64,000 nucleotides of DNA from Cryobacterium cryoconiti. Lineage in GTDB: Bacteria > Actinomycetota > Actinomycetes > Actinomycetales > Microbacteriaceae. Every line of letters starts with the position of its first letter. Position 1 is the first letter of the stretch. Shown here piece after piece: positions 7,946-16,710 of the stretch. The stretch spans positions 120,382 through 184,381 of the forward strand of contig NZ_SOHA01000034.1 of NCBI RefSeq assembly GCF_004403065.1, in the 5' to 3' direction. The notes under the pieces were generated by a model. The model saw only the letters and a list, made by a program, of their open reading frames with translations, did no database searches and was not told where the DNA came from. The position numbers and the translations under genes were made by a program.

Positions 7946-9243
7946 AGCGGCTCGACGTCCGTGGTTTCGAGCGCCGGCCCCTCGACGGTCGGGTTCGTCG
8001 TCTCGATGCGCACGGCCTGCGGGTGGGCGGCGTCGCACCGTTCCCACTCTTGCATCAGGTGGGCCACGGCGGCGTGGAATCGATCGGTGGCCACCCCGGG
8101 TCCGGTGTCGCCGAAGTAGCGCTCGACCCAGACCGAGAGCCGGTCCTGGGCCTCACTGTCGTGTGTGAGGTCGTCAAGCACGTCGAGGATATTCCCGGCC
8201 CGGTCGTCCTGCAGCCACTCGCAGTCGGAGAGGTAGCCGCTGGTGTCGATCTGGGCGGCCGGATCAACCGGGCGCGTGACCATCAAGGCCTTGCCCGAGG
8301 CCAGGCGGTCATAGACCATCGCGGAAATGTCGACGATCGCGACATCCGCGGCCGAGAGCTGCCACCCGAGGTCAGGGCTGGCGTCGTAGATGTGCCGGGC
8401 GGACGCATCCCGGGCGTTGGCCGCGGCGATGGCGGCGATGATGGCCTTGTTGGCGGCGCCGTACTCGGCGTCGACCACGCCGCTGCGGGGATGCGGCCGG
8501 TAGATCACCCGGTGGCGGCCTGATTTCAGAAGGGCCGTCACGAGGGCGACACCGTGGGTGGCGATGGAGCCGTAGGCGGCGGCCGGCCGGTCTCCTTCCC
8601 AGGTCGGGGCGTAGAGGATGACCTGGCGCTCGTCGGCGAGGTAGGGGGTCGTCCCGGAGTAGTAGTCGGCCTGAGGGCGCCCGATCTTGATCGCCCGCTT
8701 GTCGAAGTCGTAGTCCCAGAGCACCTTGTCGAGGCGGGCGAGGGCGGCGTCACCGGCGACGAAGGCGTAGTCATAGGCCTTGATCTGGTTGGTGACCATG
8801 TACATCTTGTCGCTCTCACCGTGATTGATGAAGACGTGCCAGCGGCGCCCGTAGCGCATCATCTGGAAGTTGCGCGGATTCTGGTTCACATAGAACACGA
8901 TCCGGATGTCCTGCTCCGCCAGGACCCGCTCGAGGTCGGCGACCCGGCGCACGTAGGCAACCGGCACCGGCGACTCCTCGATCAGCGGGAGCGCGCCTGC
9001 CCCGCTCCGGCTGAGCACGAGCACCGGCCAGGTTTCGGCAAGCTTGGCCAGCGGCTTGTACCACTGGCGCATCTGGTAGAGGTTGACGCCGCCATCGGCG
9101 AAGTACACGGCGATCTTGAAATGCTGCCGGGGCAATGGCTCACGCGTCGACAGCCGCCCGTTCAGCAGACGCTGCGCCTTACGCGACGCCGAGACGTCCC
9201 TGACCAGCTTGAGCCCAAGCCTGACGTCCCGTTGTATACCCAC
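7942..9243 (-). CDS. CDP-glycerol:poly(glycerophosphate) glycerophosphotransferase family protein (teichoic acid polymerase-like)
   Basis: A 433-residue cytosolic, membrane-peripheral enzyme. Motifs of the TagF/TagB-type fold are visible: VFINHGESDKMY (~136), ILYAPTWEGDR (~211), VIYRPHPRSG (~246) and the C-terminal DLGWQLSAADVAIVDISAMVYD. The two His in NHGE and RPHP are the family's catalytic/substrate residues. It transfers glycerol- or ribitol-phosphate-like units from a CDP-alcohol to a growing wall polymer. Start GTG 9243 has TATTCT 6 nt upstream (leaderless). Length is typical for a single-domain member. Confidence 0.85.
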   Translation of the reverse strand: MGIQRDVRLGLKLVRDVSASRKAQRLLNGRLSTREPLPRQHFKIAVYFADGGVNLYQMRQWYKPLAKLAETWPVLVLSRSGAGALPLIEESPVPVAYVRRVADLERVLAEQDIRIVFYVNQNPRNFQMMRYGRRWHVFINHGESDKMYMVTNQIKAYDYAFVAGDAALARLDKVLWDYDFDKRAIKIGRPQADYYSGTTPYLADERQVILYAPTWEGDRPAAAYGSIATHGVALVTALLKSGRHRVIYRPHPRSGVVDAEYGAANKAIIAAIAAANARDASARHIYDASPDLGWQLSAADVAIVDISAMVYDRLASGKALMVTRPVDPAAQIDTSGYLSDCEWLQDDRAGNILDVLDDLTHDSEAQDRLSVWVERYFGDTGPGVATDRFHAAVAHLMQEWERCDAAHPQAVRIETTNPTVEGPALETTDVEPL

Positions 9244-9249
9244 GCGTCA

Positions 9250-9255
9250 AGAATA
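9250..9255 (-). promoter_or_regulatory. -10 box TATTCT of a leaderless promoter (teichoic polymerase-like gene)
   Basis: TATTCT on the minus strand ends 6 nt before GTG 9243, so this gene has its own promoter separate from the upstream GT2 operon. Confidence 0.5.
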
Positions 9256-9317
9256 CCGGCGTTGCCGGTCGCCTCGAGCGACGATGACCCCCGAAGGGGA
9301 TCTTGACGACGGAATCG

Positions 9318-10217
9318 TTAGACGACAGGTGGCCGGCCGGCCCGCGTCATCCGCCACACCGTGCGTAGCTTCAGCGGACGCCGCTCCCCTGGGTCGGTGG
9401 TCCAGCCCTCGCGGAACCCGGCGAGCCAGGCACGCAGGGCACTCGGCGTGCGCGCCCACCGCAGCAGCTGGATCAGGAGCCATGACCCGGCATAGACGGG
9501 CACCAGCAGGGCCGGGAGGTTTCGCCGGGCCAGCCAGACCCGGTTGCGGGCGTTCAGGCGGTAGTAGTCGGCGTGGCGGGTGGGCTGGATGACCGGGTGG
9601 TTGGCTTCCAGCTCGCCGGCGTACCAGGCGCGCAGCCCCAAATCCCACACCCGCCAGGCCAGCTCGATGCCCTCGTGGGCGTAGAAGAACGGTTCGGCCC
9701 AGCCCCCGGTGGCGTCGAAGACGGCCCGGGGAAGCAGCACGGCACCTTCCCACACCGAGAAGACATTGCTGGACTGCGTGGCTTCGCCCTTGCGGATTCG
9801 CGGGATCCAGCGGCGAGGCGATTCGATCCCGGTCGGGTCCACCACCCGGGGCTGGAGGAGTCCGATGGTCGGGTCAGCGACCAGCACCGCAATGGCATCA
9901 CGCAGGAAATTCGGGTCCGGGATGCTCGCGTCGTCATCGAGGAAGAACAGATATTGCCCGGAGACCTGGGACACGCCCCGGTTACGGCCGGCCGGGATGC
10001 CCAGGTTCTCGGGCAGCCCGAGGGTCTTCACCTCGGCGGGCAGGCCGGTCGGCTGCCAGCCGTTGCCCACGCACACCACGTCCAGGAGTACGCCCTTCTG
10101 GGCCAGTATGCTCCGGATGCCGCGGGTCAGGTCATCGGGTCTGGTGCCCTGCGTGAGCAGTACGACCCCCACGGTCGGCACGGTGCGGCTGACCGGAGAC
10201 GCGTCAGGACCGGACAC
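9318..10217 (-). CDS. Glycosyltransferase family 2
   Basis: A 299-residue GT-A enzyme. TVGVVLLTQGTRPDDL is the N-terminal nucleotide-binding strand, GIPAGRNRGVSQVSG the usual GxxxARN-type loop, YLFFLDDDASI the metal-binding DxD, and EGIELAWRVWDLGLR the ED-like catalytic motif. The start is placed at GTG 10217, overlapping the end of the CDP-alcohol phosphotransferase by 14 bp. A frame extending further upstream has no family similarity. Last gene of a three-gene operon (GT2, CDP-alcohol phosphotransferase, GT2). Probably adds a sugar to the wall polymer or its linkage unit; acceptor unknown. Confidence 0.85.
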   Translation of the reverse strand: MSGPDASPVSRTVPTVGVVLLTQGTRPDDLTRGIRSILAQKGVLLDVVCVGNGWQPTGLPAEVKTLGLPENLGIPAGRNRGVSQVSGQYLFFLDDDASIPDPNFLRDAIAVLVADPTIGLLQPRVVDPTGIESPRRWIPRIRKGEATQSSNVFSVWEGAVLLPRAVFDATGGWAEPFFYAHEGIELAWRVWDLGLRAWYAGELEANHPVIQPTRHADYYRLNARNRVWLARRNLPALLVPVYAGSWLLIQLLRWARTPSALRAWLAGFREGWTTDPGERRPLKLRTVWRMTRAGRPPVV

Positions 10218-11016
10218 GTTTGGACGCCATGATGGCCACGAAGTGGCCCACCAGCGAGATGAAAGCCAGCGGGACGAGCGCGACCAGCACGAACCTGTCG
10301 ACCGTCGGCTCACCAAGGAAGCTGCCGACGACCGCGGCGACGAAGATCAGCATGGTCAGTTCGACCGAGTGGTACAGCCGGTGGAACGGGAGGAATCGGG
10401 CCAGGCGCCGGGCACGGGCGATGAGGCTGGACGTCGGCGTCTGCTCATGCTTGCGATCGGCGAGCTTCGTCATCCCCGCGTTCGCACGGGCCACGTGCAC
10501 CATGTCATTGAGCGCCTTGTTCAGCACGATGATCAGGGCGAGCAGCAGGGCGAGGGTCGTCCAGAGGAAGTCGGCCGGAGCTTCGAACGGGTAGAAGGCG
10601 CACCGGATGCCGAATGCGATCGGGATGAGGGCCTCGGTCGTGTAGTGCCCGACCTTGTCGAGGAACACGCCGGCTGGGGAGGACTGTCGGCGCCACCGGG
10701 CGACCTCGCCGTCGGAGCAATCGACCAGCATCTGCAGCTGCCCGAGCACCAGCGCGAGCAACGCACCCCAGATGCCGGGGATGAGCAGGGCTGCGGCCGT
10801 GGACCAGCCGACCAGGATCATCAGGCCGGTGACCCCGTTCGCGGAGATGCGGGTCTTCAGCAGCATCCAGGTCAGGTACGGGGAGATGTCGCGCAGGTAG
10901 AGCGACGCCGTCCAGTGCTCGGCGTTCGCCCGCAGCCGCACCTCGGGCGGCTGGGCCACCCGGCGGAGTTCGTCGATCGAGGAGGGGCGAGCCGCCGCGG
11001 GATTCGCTGACGTCAT
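10204..11016 (-). CDS. CDP-alcohol phosphatidyltransferase family membrane enzyme with a variant active-site motif
   Basis: A 270-residue integral membrane protein. The family motif D-x2-D-G-x2-A-R-x8-G-x3-D-x3-D appears as D99-CS-D102-G-EV-AR107, G116, D120, but the last position is His124 (FLDKVGHY) instead of Asp. In the family that last Asp is the proposed general base, so His may take its role or mark a subfamily. ATG 11016 overlaps the upstream GT2 stop (ATGA). Located between two GT2 genes in a glycopolymer locus that also has a nucleotidyltransferase able to make CDP-alcohols. Likely moves a phosphoalcohol to a lipid or sugar acceptor; substrate unknown. Confidence 0.85.
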   Translation of the reverse strand: MTSANPAAARPSSIDELRRVAQPPEVRLRANAEHWTASLYLRDISPYLTWMLLKTRISANGVTGLMILVGWSTAAALLIPGIWGALLALVLGQLQMLVDCSDGEVARWRRQSSPAGVFLDKVGHYTTEALIPIAFGIRCAFYPFEAPADFLWTTLALLLALIIVLNKALNDMVHVARANAGMTKLADRKHEQTPTSSLIARARRLARFLPFHRLYHSVELTMLIFVAAVVGSFLGEPTVDRFVLVALVPLAFISLVGHFVAIMASKRVRS

Positions 11017-12074
11017 GGTTGCCTTCCGGTATGGGCCGTGATGTTGGTGGTGAGTTTCAAATACCCGAGCAGGAAGCCGATCCCCCAGCAGAAGTGAATG
11101 CAGGGCAAGACTACGAGAAACCACACCCCGGCACGAAACCCGTCCGGCCGGGTGACGAGCACCGTGGCCATGGCCACGAGGAGCAGATAGGCCGCGGGGA
11201 TCAGGAACCCGAGCAGCAGCCACGGGGTCACCCCGGTGACCAGCTGAACCAGACCGGCCACTCCGGCCAGGATTCCGACCGAGACGCCCAGGACCATTAC
11301 GGGCGGCGCGAAGTAACGGATGCCGTTGGACGCCGGATAGCGGCGCGCGAGCTCGCCCCGCCAGAGGCCGGTGGAGACCATCTGCCGGGCCAGCCGGGCC
11401 AGGCTCGGGCGCGGCCGGTAGACGACCCGGAGCCGGGGCGTGAACCACACGACGCCCCCGGCCTCCCGCAGCCGCCGGTTGAGTTCCCAGTCCTGGCCGC
11501 GTTTGATGCCCTCGTCGAAGAGACCGACCCGCACGATGCCGTCCATCCGGAAACACCCCAGGTACACGGTTTCCGCCGCGCCTTCCGGCCCGCCCACATG
11601 CAGGGGCGTTCCGCCGAGCCCGATTTTTGTGCCGTAGGCGCGGGCGACGGCCTTCTGGAACGGTTGCTCACCCTGGGCGTCCATCACACCGCCGACATTG
11701 TCGGCACCGGTGCGCTCCAGGGTCTCGACCGCGATGCGGGCATAGTCCGACGGCAGTACCGAGTGGGCGTCGACGCGAATGACGACCGGATACTGCGAAG
11801 CGCGAATGGCGGTGTTCAGTCCGGCCGGGGTGGAACCGATCTCATTGGCGACGATACGGATGCGCGGATCGACCGCCGCCATCTCCTCGACCAGTTCGGT
11901 CGTTCCGTCGATGCTCGGGCCGAGGGCCAGAGTGACCTCGAACGGTCCCTCATAGTCCTGACGAAGCAGGCTGGTCACGGCGGCGCGCACATGCGTCACG
12001 TCGTTCAGGACCGGCATCACATAGGAAATCCCGAGCAGGGATTTGACTCCGGAAGTGGGCTCCTGGCTGGTCAT
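11013..12074 (-). CDS. Glycosyltransferase family 2 with C-terminal membrane helices (ExoA-like)
   Basis: A 353-residue protein. The N-terminal ~230 residues are a GT2 domain: SYVMPVLNDVTHVRAAVTSL, then STPAGLNTAIRAS, the DAHS motif in VIRVDAHSVLP replacing DxD, and RGQDWELNRRLREAGG as the catalytic ED/xxRW-like region. Three hydrophobic segments follow (~256-345). This layout fits membrane-bound succinoglycan-type enzymes such as ExoA. First gene of the operon with the CDP-alcohol phosphotransferase. Start ATG 12074; the TCTGGAGG-type region upstream on the opposite strand is not a ribosome site. Confidence 0.85.
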   Translation of the reverse strand: MTSQEPTSGVKSLLGISYVMPVLNDVTHVRAAVTSLLRQDYEGPFEVTLALGPSIDGTTELVEEMAAVDPRIRIVANEIGSTPAGLNTAIRASQYPVVIRVDAHSVLPSDYARIAVETLERTGADNVGGVMDAQGEQPFQKAVARAYGTKIGLGGTPLHVGGPEGAAETVYLGCFRMDGIVRVGLFDEGIKRGQDWELNRRLREAGGVVWFTPRLRVVYRPRPSLARLARQMVSTGLWRGELARRYPASNGIRYFAPPVMVLGVSVGILAGVAGLVQLVTGVTPWLLLGFLIPAAYLLLVAMATVLVTRPDGFRAGVWFLVVLPCIHFCWGIGFLLGYLKLTTNITAHTGRQP

Positions 12075-12150
12075 AGTTCCATTCTTCTGGAGGGATGTCC
12101 GAGCCTACCAGCCACCCCTTTAGAGCCCGCATCAGGCCCGTTAACGCCGA

Positions 12151-12182
12151 CTGCGCCGCCGGTGGAATCACCGAAGGCGCAG
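12151..12182. terminator. Hairpin between the GT2 operon promoter side and the protease gene end
   Basis: CTGCGCC (12151-12157) pairs with GGCGCAG (12176-12182), with an inner CCGGTG/CACCG pairing. It lies 24 nt after the protease stop codon (minus strand), so it probably terminates that gene. No T-tract. Confidence 0.5.
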
Positions 12183-12205
12183 CGGGTGCTGTGAAGGAGC
12201 AGGGG

Positions 12206-13825
12206 TCAGCTGGTGAGCTCGCCGAGCGTGACGGAGACGGTGACCGACTTGCCGTCGCGCACATAGGTCACGTCGGCCTTCTCGCCTGCAGCAAGAGCGC
12301 GCACCTGGGCGGTGAGGTCGTTCGCGTCGGTGATCGGAACGTCGTTCAGGTTGGTGACGATGTCGCCTGCCTTCAGGCCGCCCTTGTCGGCCGCACCGCC
12401 CTGCGAGACCTCGCTGATCAGGGCGCCGACGGTGGTGCTCCCCTCGCTGCCGGCCGCGCTGGTGACGCTGGCGCCGAGGAGGCCGTGGCTGGCAGAGCCG
12501 GTGGCGATCAGTTCGTCGGAGATGCGCTTGGCCAGGTTGGACGGGATCGAGAAACCCACGCCGATGCTGCCGGCCGCAGCCGAGTCTCCGCCGGCGCTGG
12601 CGATGGCGACGTTGATGCCGATCAGTTCACCCTTGGAATTGAGCAGGGCGCCGCCGGAGTTGCCGGGGTTGATCGCGGCATCCGTCTGGATCACCGAGAG
12701 CGAGATGCTGCCGGTGGAGGGAGCCTGAGCCTGGCCGCCGTTCTGGTCGGGCAGGTCGAAGAAGAACGGGCTCTGGTCGTCGGGTTCGGTCCTGTCCGGG
12801 GTGGACGGTGCGGCCGAGGAGGCGATCGAGATGCTGCGGTTGAGCGCGCTCACGATGCCGTCGGTGACGCTGCCGGAGAGGCCGAGCGGGGCTCCGATGG
12901 CGATGGCCGTGTCGCCGACGTTGAGCTTGCTGGAGTCGGCCCACTTGATCGGCGTCAGCCCGCTGACGTCGTCGAGCTTGATCACGGCGAGGTCAGAGAT
13001 CGGGTCGGTGCCGACGAGGGTGGCGGTGTACAGCTTACCGTCACTGCCGGTGACCTGGAGCGCGGCGTCGGAGGCGGCGCCATCGAGGGTGACCACGTGG
13101 GTGTTGGTCAGAATGTAACCGTCTTCGCTCAGGATGACGCCGGATCCGGTTCCGCCCGAGCCGTCGCTGGACGCACTGATGGTGACGACGCTGGGCGTGG
13201 CTTTGGCCGCGACGGCGGTGATCTGGTTGACACTGTCCGTGTTGTTGACCACGACGCTGCTGGGGCCGCTGGCCTCGCTCACCGGGATGCCGCTGCTCTG
13301 GCTGGTGAGCATGAACGCGGTGACGCCGGCGCCGGATGCCCCGCCGACGAGTGCTCCGATGGCGAGGGCCGCGATCAGGGCGACGTTTCCCGAGCGACGG
13401 GGGGCCTTGCGGGCAGCGCCGGCCTGATCGGCGGGGTATCCGGTCTGACCGTTCTGCTGGGCGTAGGCCTGCGGGGCCGCGGTCGGCGCGTAGGCGTTCT
13501 GGGTGCTCGGGGACGGTGCACCCTGGATCGGGCGGCCGAAGGCATCCGTGGCGTATGACTGTGTCGGGTGGGTGGCCGAAGCGGGCTGCTGAGCGGCGGC
13601 AGGCTGGGCAGGTGCCGGCTGAGCGCCCGTGGGCAGGGAATCGGGTGCGATGACCTCGGTCGCCTGCTCATCCGCCGGGGTGGGGGCGGTGGGGGTACTC
13701 GGGGAGGAATTGACGGAGGTGGGCTGCACCGGGGCGTTGGCCTCGCCGGCCGCGTTCACTTCGAACGGAACTGCGTCTTTGTCGGAGTCGGGTGATGAGC
13801 CGGTTTCCGGTGTGTTGTCGGTCAT
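12206..13825 (-). CDS. HtrA/DegP-like membrane-anchored serine protease with PDZ domain
   Basis: A 539-residue protein. Residues 1-~155 are a Pro/Ala/Gln-rich cytosolic tail; a single membrane helix follows (NVALIAALAIGALVGGASGA, ~160-185). The trypsin-like domain has the full triad: His243 in TNTHVV, Asp278 in ISDLAV and Ser390 in NPGNSGG. A PDZ domain closes the protein (QGGAADKGGLKAGDIV, ~475-495). It should degrade or refold damaged extracytoplasmic proteins. Start ATG 13825 has GGAAGGAG a few nt upstream; the longer frame to 13900 lacks such a site. The gene stands alone between terminator-like sequence and the secreted-protein pair. Confidence 0.92.
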   Translation of the reverse strand: MTDNTPETGSSPDSDKDAVPFEVNAAGEANAPVQPTSVNSSPSTPTAPTPADEQATEVIAPDSLPTGAQPAPAQPAAAQQPASATHPTQSYATDAFGRPIQGAPSPSTQNAYAPTAAPQAYAQQNGQTGYPADQAGAARKAPRRSGNVALIAALAIGALVGGASGAGVTAFMLTSQSSGIPVSEASGPSSVVVNNTDSVNQITAVAAKATPSVVTISASSDGSGGTGSGVILSEDGYILTNTHVVTLDGAASDAALQVTGSDGKLYTATLVGTDPISDLAVIKLDDVSGLTPIKWADSSKLNVGDTAIAIGAPLGLSGSVTDGIVSALNRSISIASSAAPSTPDRTEPDDQSPFFFDLPDQNGGQAQAPSTGSISLSVIQTDAAINPGNSGGALLNSKGELIGINVAIASAGGDSAAAGSIGVGFSIPSNLAKRISDELIATGSASHGLLGASVTSAAGSEGSTTVGALISEVSQGGAADKGGLKAGDIVTNLNDVPITDANDLTAQVRALAAGEKADVTYVRDGKSVTVSVTLGELTS

Positions 13826-13943
13826 GGGTGCTCCTTCCAAGCGATTCCACCTTGACGCGTGAACCTGTACGAATGCTATGCGCAAGCTGGGAGCGTTCAA
13901 TGACGAAGCCGTGACTTGGTCCGCACCCCGTCGATCCCCGCGG

Positions 13944-14807
13944 TTAGCAGCCCGGACCGGCCGGATTCGTGGTGCAGGTTCGGTTGACGAGCACCGTGCG
14001 AGCGTCGCCCACGGTCACGCCGAGGGGGCCGGCCGACACCGGCAGCGTACCCTGAACCGCGCGCCAGGAGGGGCCGGCGAACCGGAACTCAGCCGAGTAG
14101 ACGGCCGAGGCCTGCACCGAGTAGACGCCCGCACGGCGGAACACGTGGCTGGTCGCGGTATCGGAGAACTCCGGCAGGCCCAGCGCCGCCCAGGTTGCCC
14201 CGCCCCCCGTGGTGCGGGCCTCCGCCCCGTCGCCGTATGACCAGCGGTAGCCGATCGGGGTGAAGCGCACCTCAGCCGGAAACCCCAGCAGTGTGCCCGA
14301 CAGTGTGTGAACGGATGCTGCGGCGATGAAGTTCGCAGGCAACCCCACCACGCTCCAGCCGCGAGGCTCCATCGCCTGGGTCGGCGCCGACGGCTGGAAG
14401 TTGACGAGGTCGCTGACCCGCACGATGAGATTGGGATCACACGGCGACCCGGGGATACAGCCGACCGTGAAGTCGTCCCGCACGACCGTCAGCGGATCGG
14501 CTACGGGTGCGGCCCCCGGAGCGCCGCCCCCGGGGCCGTTCCCGTCGCCGCTCCCGTCGCCCTCACCGCCGGAACCTGACCCGCCGTCGGCCTCCTGGCC
14601 GCCGGATGCCTGGCCGCCGCCGGTCTCGTACCCCGCCGACAGGTCCACTCCGCCGTTGTTGATGGCACCATTCGCCGCCGGGCAACCCCCAATTTGAACG
14701 TCCGCACGGCTGCAGGAACCGGTTTCAGCGTGAGCTGGTTGTGAGAGCACCGCCACGGATATTGAGGCTGCAATCATGAAAGCGACGAGCGTCCAATTCA
14801 GGTGCAT
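13944..14807 (-). CDS. Secreted PKD-like repeat protein
   Basis: A 287-residue protein with a signal peptide (hydrophobic FMIAASISVAVLSQPAHA, cleavage near residue 27). A Gly/Ser/Asp-rich low-complexity linker covers ~55-95. The C-terminal part (~130-260) has YRWSYGDGAEA and ATSHVFRRAGVYSVQ, which match the WxFGDG and THTYxxxGTYxV motifs of PKD domains. Paired Cys residues (CIPGSPC and near the C-terminus) suggest disulfides outside the cell. Its start overlaps the end of the lipoprotein gene by 10 bp with AGGAGT upstream, so the two are co-translated. Likely a surface or adhesion protein; partner unknown. Confidence 0.7.
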   Translation of the reverse strand: MHLNWTLVAFMIAASISVAVLSQPAHAETGSCSRADVQIGGCPAANGAINNGGVDLSAGYETGGGQASGGQEADGGSGSGGEGDGSGDGNGPGGGAPGAAPVADPLTVVRDDFTVGCIPGSPCDPNLIVRVSDLVNFQPSAPTQAMEPRGWSVVGLPANFIAAASVHTLSGTLLGFPAEVRFTPIGYRWSYGDGAEARTTGGGATWAALGLPEFSDTATSHVFRRAGVYSVQASAVYSAEFRFAGPSWRAVQGTLPVSAGPLGVTVGDARTVLVNRTCTTNPAGPGC

Positions 14808-15370
14808 ACTCCTGCGCCCTCCCAGACATCGGCGCTGGCCACGATGAGCGCGACTGGGTCCCGAGAGACGAGATCAAAAGACACGATGAACGGAGTGAAA
14901 TCCGGTCGAGAATCCGCGACCACGGAGACCCCATTCGTATCCACAACGTCCACTTGTGAGACATCAGAGCATAGGTACGTCGTGACCGCGCCGAGTCCAG
15001 CTATATCTGATGGGCTCTCGTCTTGGAGGATCAAATCCGAAAACCGACTCTCACCCACGCTCTTGAGCCCCTTGGAACGGAAGTTGGCATAGCCTTCCAT
15101 CTCAATCTCGGCCAGCTTCTGGCTCGCAAATGCACGGATACGATCGGGATCATTTCCACCCTCAGCAAGGATCTTGTCCGACATGGCCAGGTACGCCGCA
15201 TAGGCCTCTGTGGCCGCGGCGAGGGCCTCGGCGTCCGAGGCGAAGACGGGGGCATCCGTTGGCGCGGTCGTCTCCGATGCCTGCGGTGCCGGCTCGGGGG
15301 CGCAGCCGGCGAGTGACAGCGCGGCGAGCAGCACCAGGCTCAGGCTGAGGTGACGCGTGACGGTCCGCAT
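14798..15370 (-). CDS. Hypothetical lipoprotein
   Basis: A 190-residue protein. A type II signal peptide ends in the lipobox LAGC (Cys at ~23), so it should be attached to the outer face of the membrane. A short Pro/Thr linker is followed by an alpha/beta-looking domain (AEALAAATEAYAAYLAMSDK; YLCSDVSQVDVVDTNG) found in Microbacteriaceae lipoproteins of unknown role. ATG 15370 has TAGGTT 6 nt upstream, hence leaderless. Overlaps the downstream PKD-like gene, suggesting a shared function at the cell surface. Confidence 0.7.
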   Translation of the reverse strand: MRTVTRHLSLSLVLLAALSLAGCAPEPAPQASETTAPTDAPVFASDAEALAAATEAYAAYLAMSDKILAEGGNDPDRIRAFASQKLAEIEMEGYANFRSKGLKSVGESRFSDLILQDESPSDIAGLGAVTTYLCSDVSQVDVVDTNGVSVVADSRPDFTPFIVSFDLVSRDPVALIVASADVWEGAGVCT

Positions 15371-15376
15371 CCGGCC

Positions 15377-15382
15377 AACCTA
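15377..15382 (-). promoter_or_regulatory. -10 box TAGGTT of a leaderless promoter (lipoprotein gene)
   Basis: TAGGTT on the minus strand ends 6 nt before ATG 15370. Confidence 0.55.
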
Positions 15383-15448
15383 GGGCATCCGGCCCGGCGG
15401 CGCTCGAACTATCCACATGTCGTAGTTTGGAGGAATGCAGGTGACACG

Positions 15449-16648
15449 ATGACAATCTCCGGAGCCTGGCGACGCACGGCCCGGGGGGCCGGGCTGCTGG
15501 CGCAAGACGGCAGCGTCGCCGCGAGTATTTTCGCGGAGATGAGCGCCCTCGCCCTGCGCACCGGTGCCATCAACCTGGGTCAGGGTTTTCCCGACGAAGA
15601 CGGTCCGGCTGAGGTGCTCGAGGCCGCACGCCAGGCGATTTCCGACGGGGTGAACCAATACCCGCCGGGGCGTGGTCTGCCCGTGCTACGCGGTGCCATT
15701 GCGCGTCACCAGCACCGTTTCTACGGCTTGTCCGTCGACCCGGACACCGAAGTCCTGGTGACGGCGGGCGCCACCGAGGCGCTGGCCGCCACCATTCTCG
15801 CTCTGATCGAGCCGGGCGACGAGGTGGTCACCCTGGAGCCGTTCTACGACGCCTACGGGGGTCTGATTGCGCTGGGCGGCGGCATCCATCGAACTGTGCG
15901 CCTGCGGGCGCCCGACTTCCAGCCGGACCCCGATGATCTCCGCGCCGCGATCACCGACCGCACCCGGCTGATCATCGTGAACAACCCGCACAACCCCACG
16001 GGCACCGTGCTGCCGCCCGAGACTCTCGAGCTCATCGTTGCCCTCGCGCACCGGCACGACGCCCTCATCGTGACCGACGAGGTTTACGAGCACCTCACTT
16101 TCGGTGTTCCCCACCTTCCGGTTGCGGCGCTGGCGGGCGCGGCCGAACGCACGATCACGATCTCCTCCGGTGGCAAGACCTTCAGCACCACCGGCTGGAA
16201 GATCGGCTGGCTCACCGCACCGGCTTCCCTGGTCACTGCGATCCTCGCCGTGAAGCAGTTCCTCACCTATGTGAACGGTGCGCCATTCCAGCCCGCGATC
16301 GCTCGGGGCCTCGACCTGCCGGACAGCTTCTACACCGGCATCGCCGCCGACCTTGAGGCCAAGCGGGACGTGCTCGAACGAGGGCTGACCGCGGCGGGCT
16401 TCGCAGTCAGCCGGCCGCAGGGGTCGTATTTCATCGTGGCGGATGCCGCGCCGCTCGGCTACACCGACGGAGCCGAGCTCTGCCGGGCGCTGCCCGACCT
16501 GGCCGGGGTGGTGGCGGTGCCGATCAGCGCGTTCTGCTCCGCAGCGCACCGTCCGGAGTTCTCCTCGCTGGTGCGCTTCGCCTACTGCAAGAAGGTGGAC
16601 GTGCTCGAGCGCGCCACCGCACAACTGGCAGGCCTCGTCCCCCGGTAA
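15449..16648 (+). CDS. PLP-dependent class I aminotransferase
   Basis: A 399-residue fold-type I aminotransferase. NQYPPGRGLPVLRGAI, VNNPHNPTGTV, TDEVYEHLTF and SGGKTFSTTGWKIGW are visible; the Lys in SGGKTFS forms the PLP Schiff base and the Arg in VRFAYCK binds the substrate carboxylate. The pattern is closest to kynurenine/glutamine or methionine aminotransferases of the aspartate aminotransferase superfamily. The start ATG 15449 has AGGTGA 5 nt upstream; the frame remains open to 15350 but without a better start. Monocistronic. The amino donor is not certain from sequence. Confidence 0.85.
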   Translation: MTISGAWRRTARGAGLLAQDGSVAASIFAEMSALALRTGAINLGQGFPDEDGPAEVLEAARQAISDGVNQYPPGRGLPVLRGAIARHQHRFYGLSVDPDTEVLVTAGATEALAATILALIEPGDEVVTLEPFYDAYGGLIALGGGIHRTVRLRAPDFQPDPDDLRAAITDRTRLIIVNNPHNPTGTVLPPETLELIVALAHRHDALIVTDEVYEHLTFGVPHLPVAALAGAAERTITISSGGKTFSTTGWKIGWLTAPASLVTAILAVKQFLTYVNGAPFQPAIARGLDLPDSFYTGIAADLEAKRDVLERGLTAAGFAVSRPQGSYFIVADAAPLGYTDGAELCRALPDLAGVVAVPISAFCSAAHRPEFSSLVRFAYCKKVDVLERATAQLAGLVPR

Positions 16649-16710
16649 CAGCCGGCAGCCCCCGTAGCCTCCCGGCCGTGCCCGCAGTCTGCCGGGAGCC
16701 CGGCTTCCTC

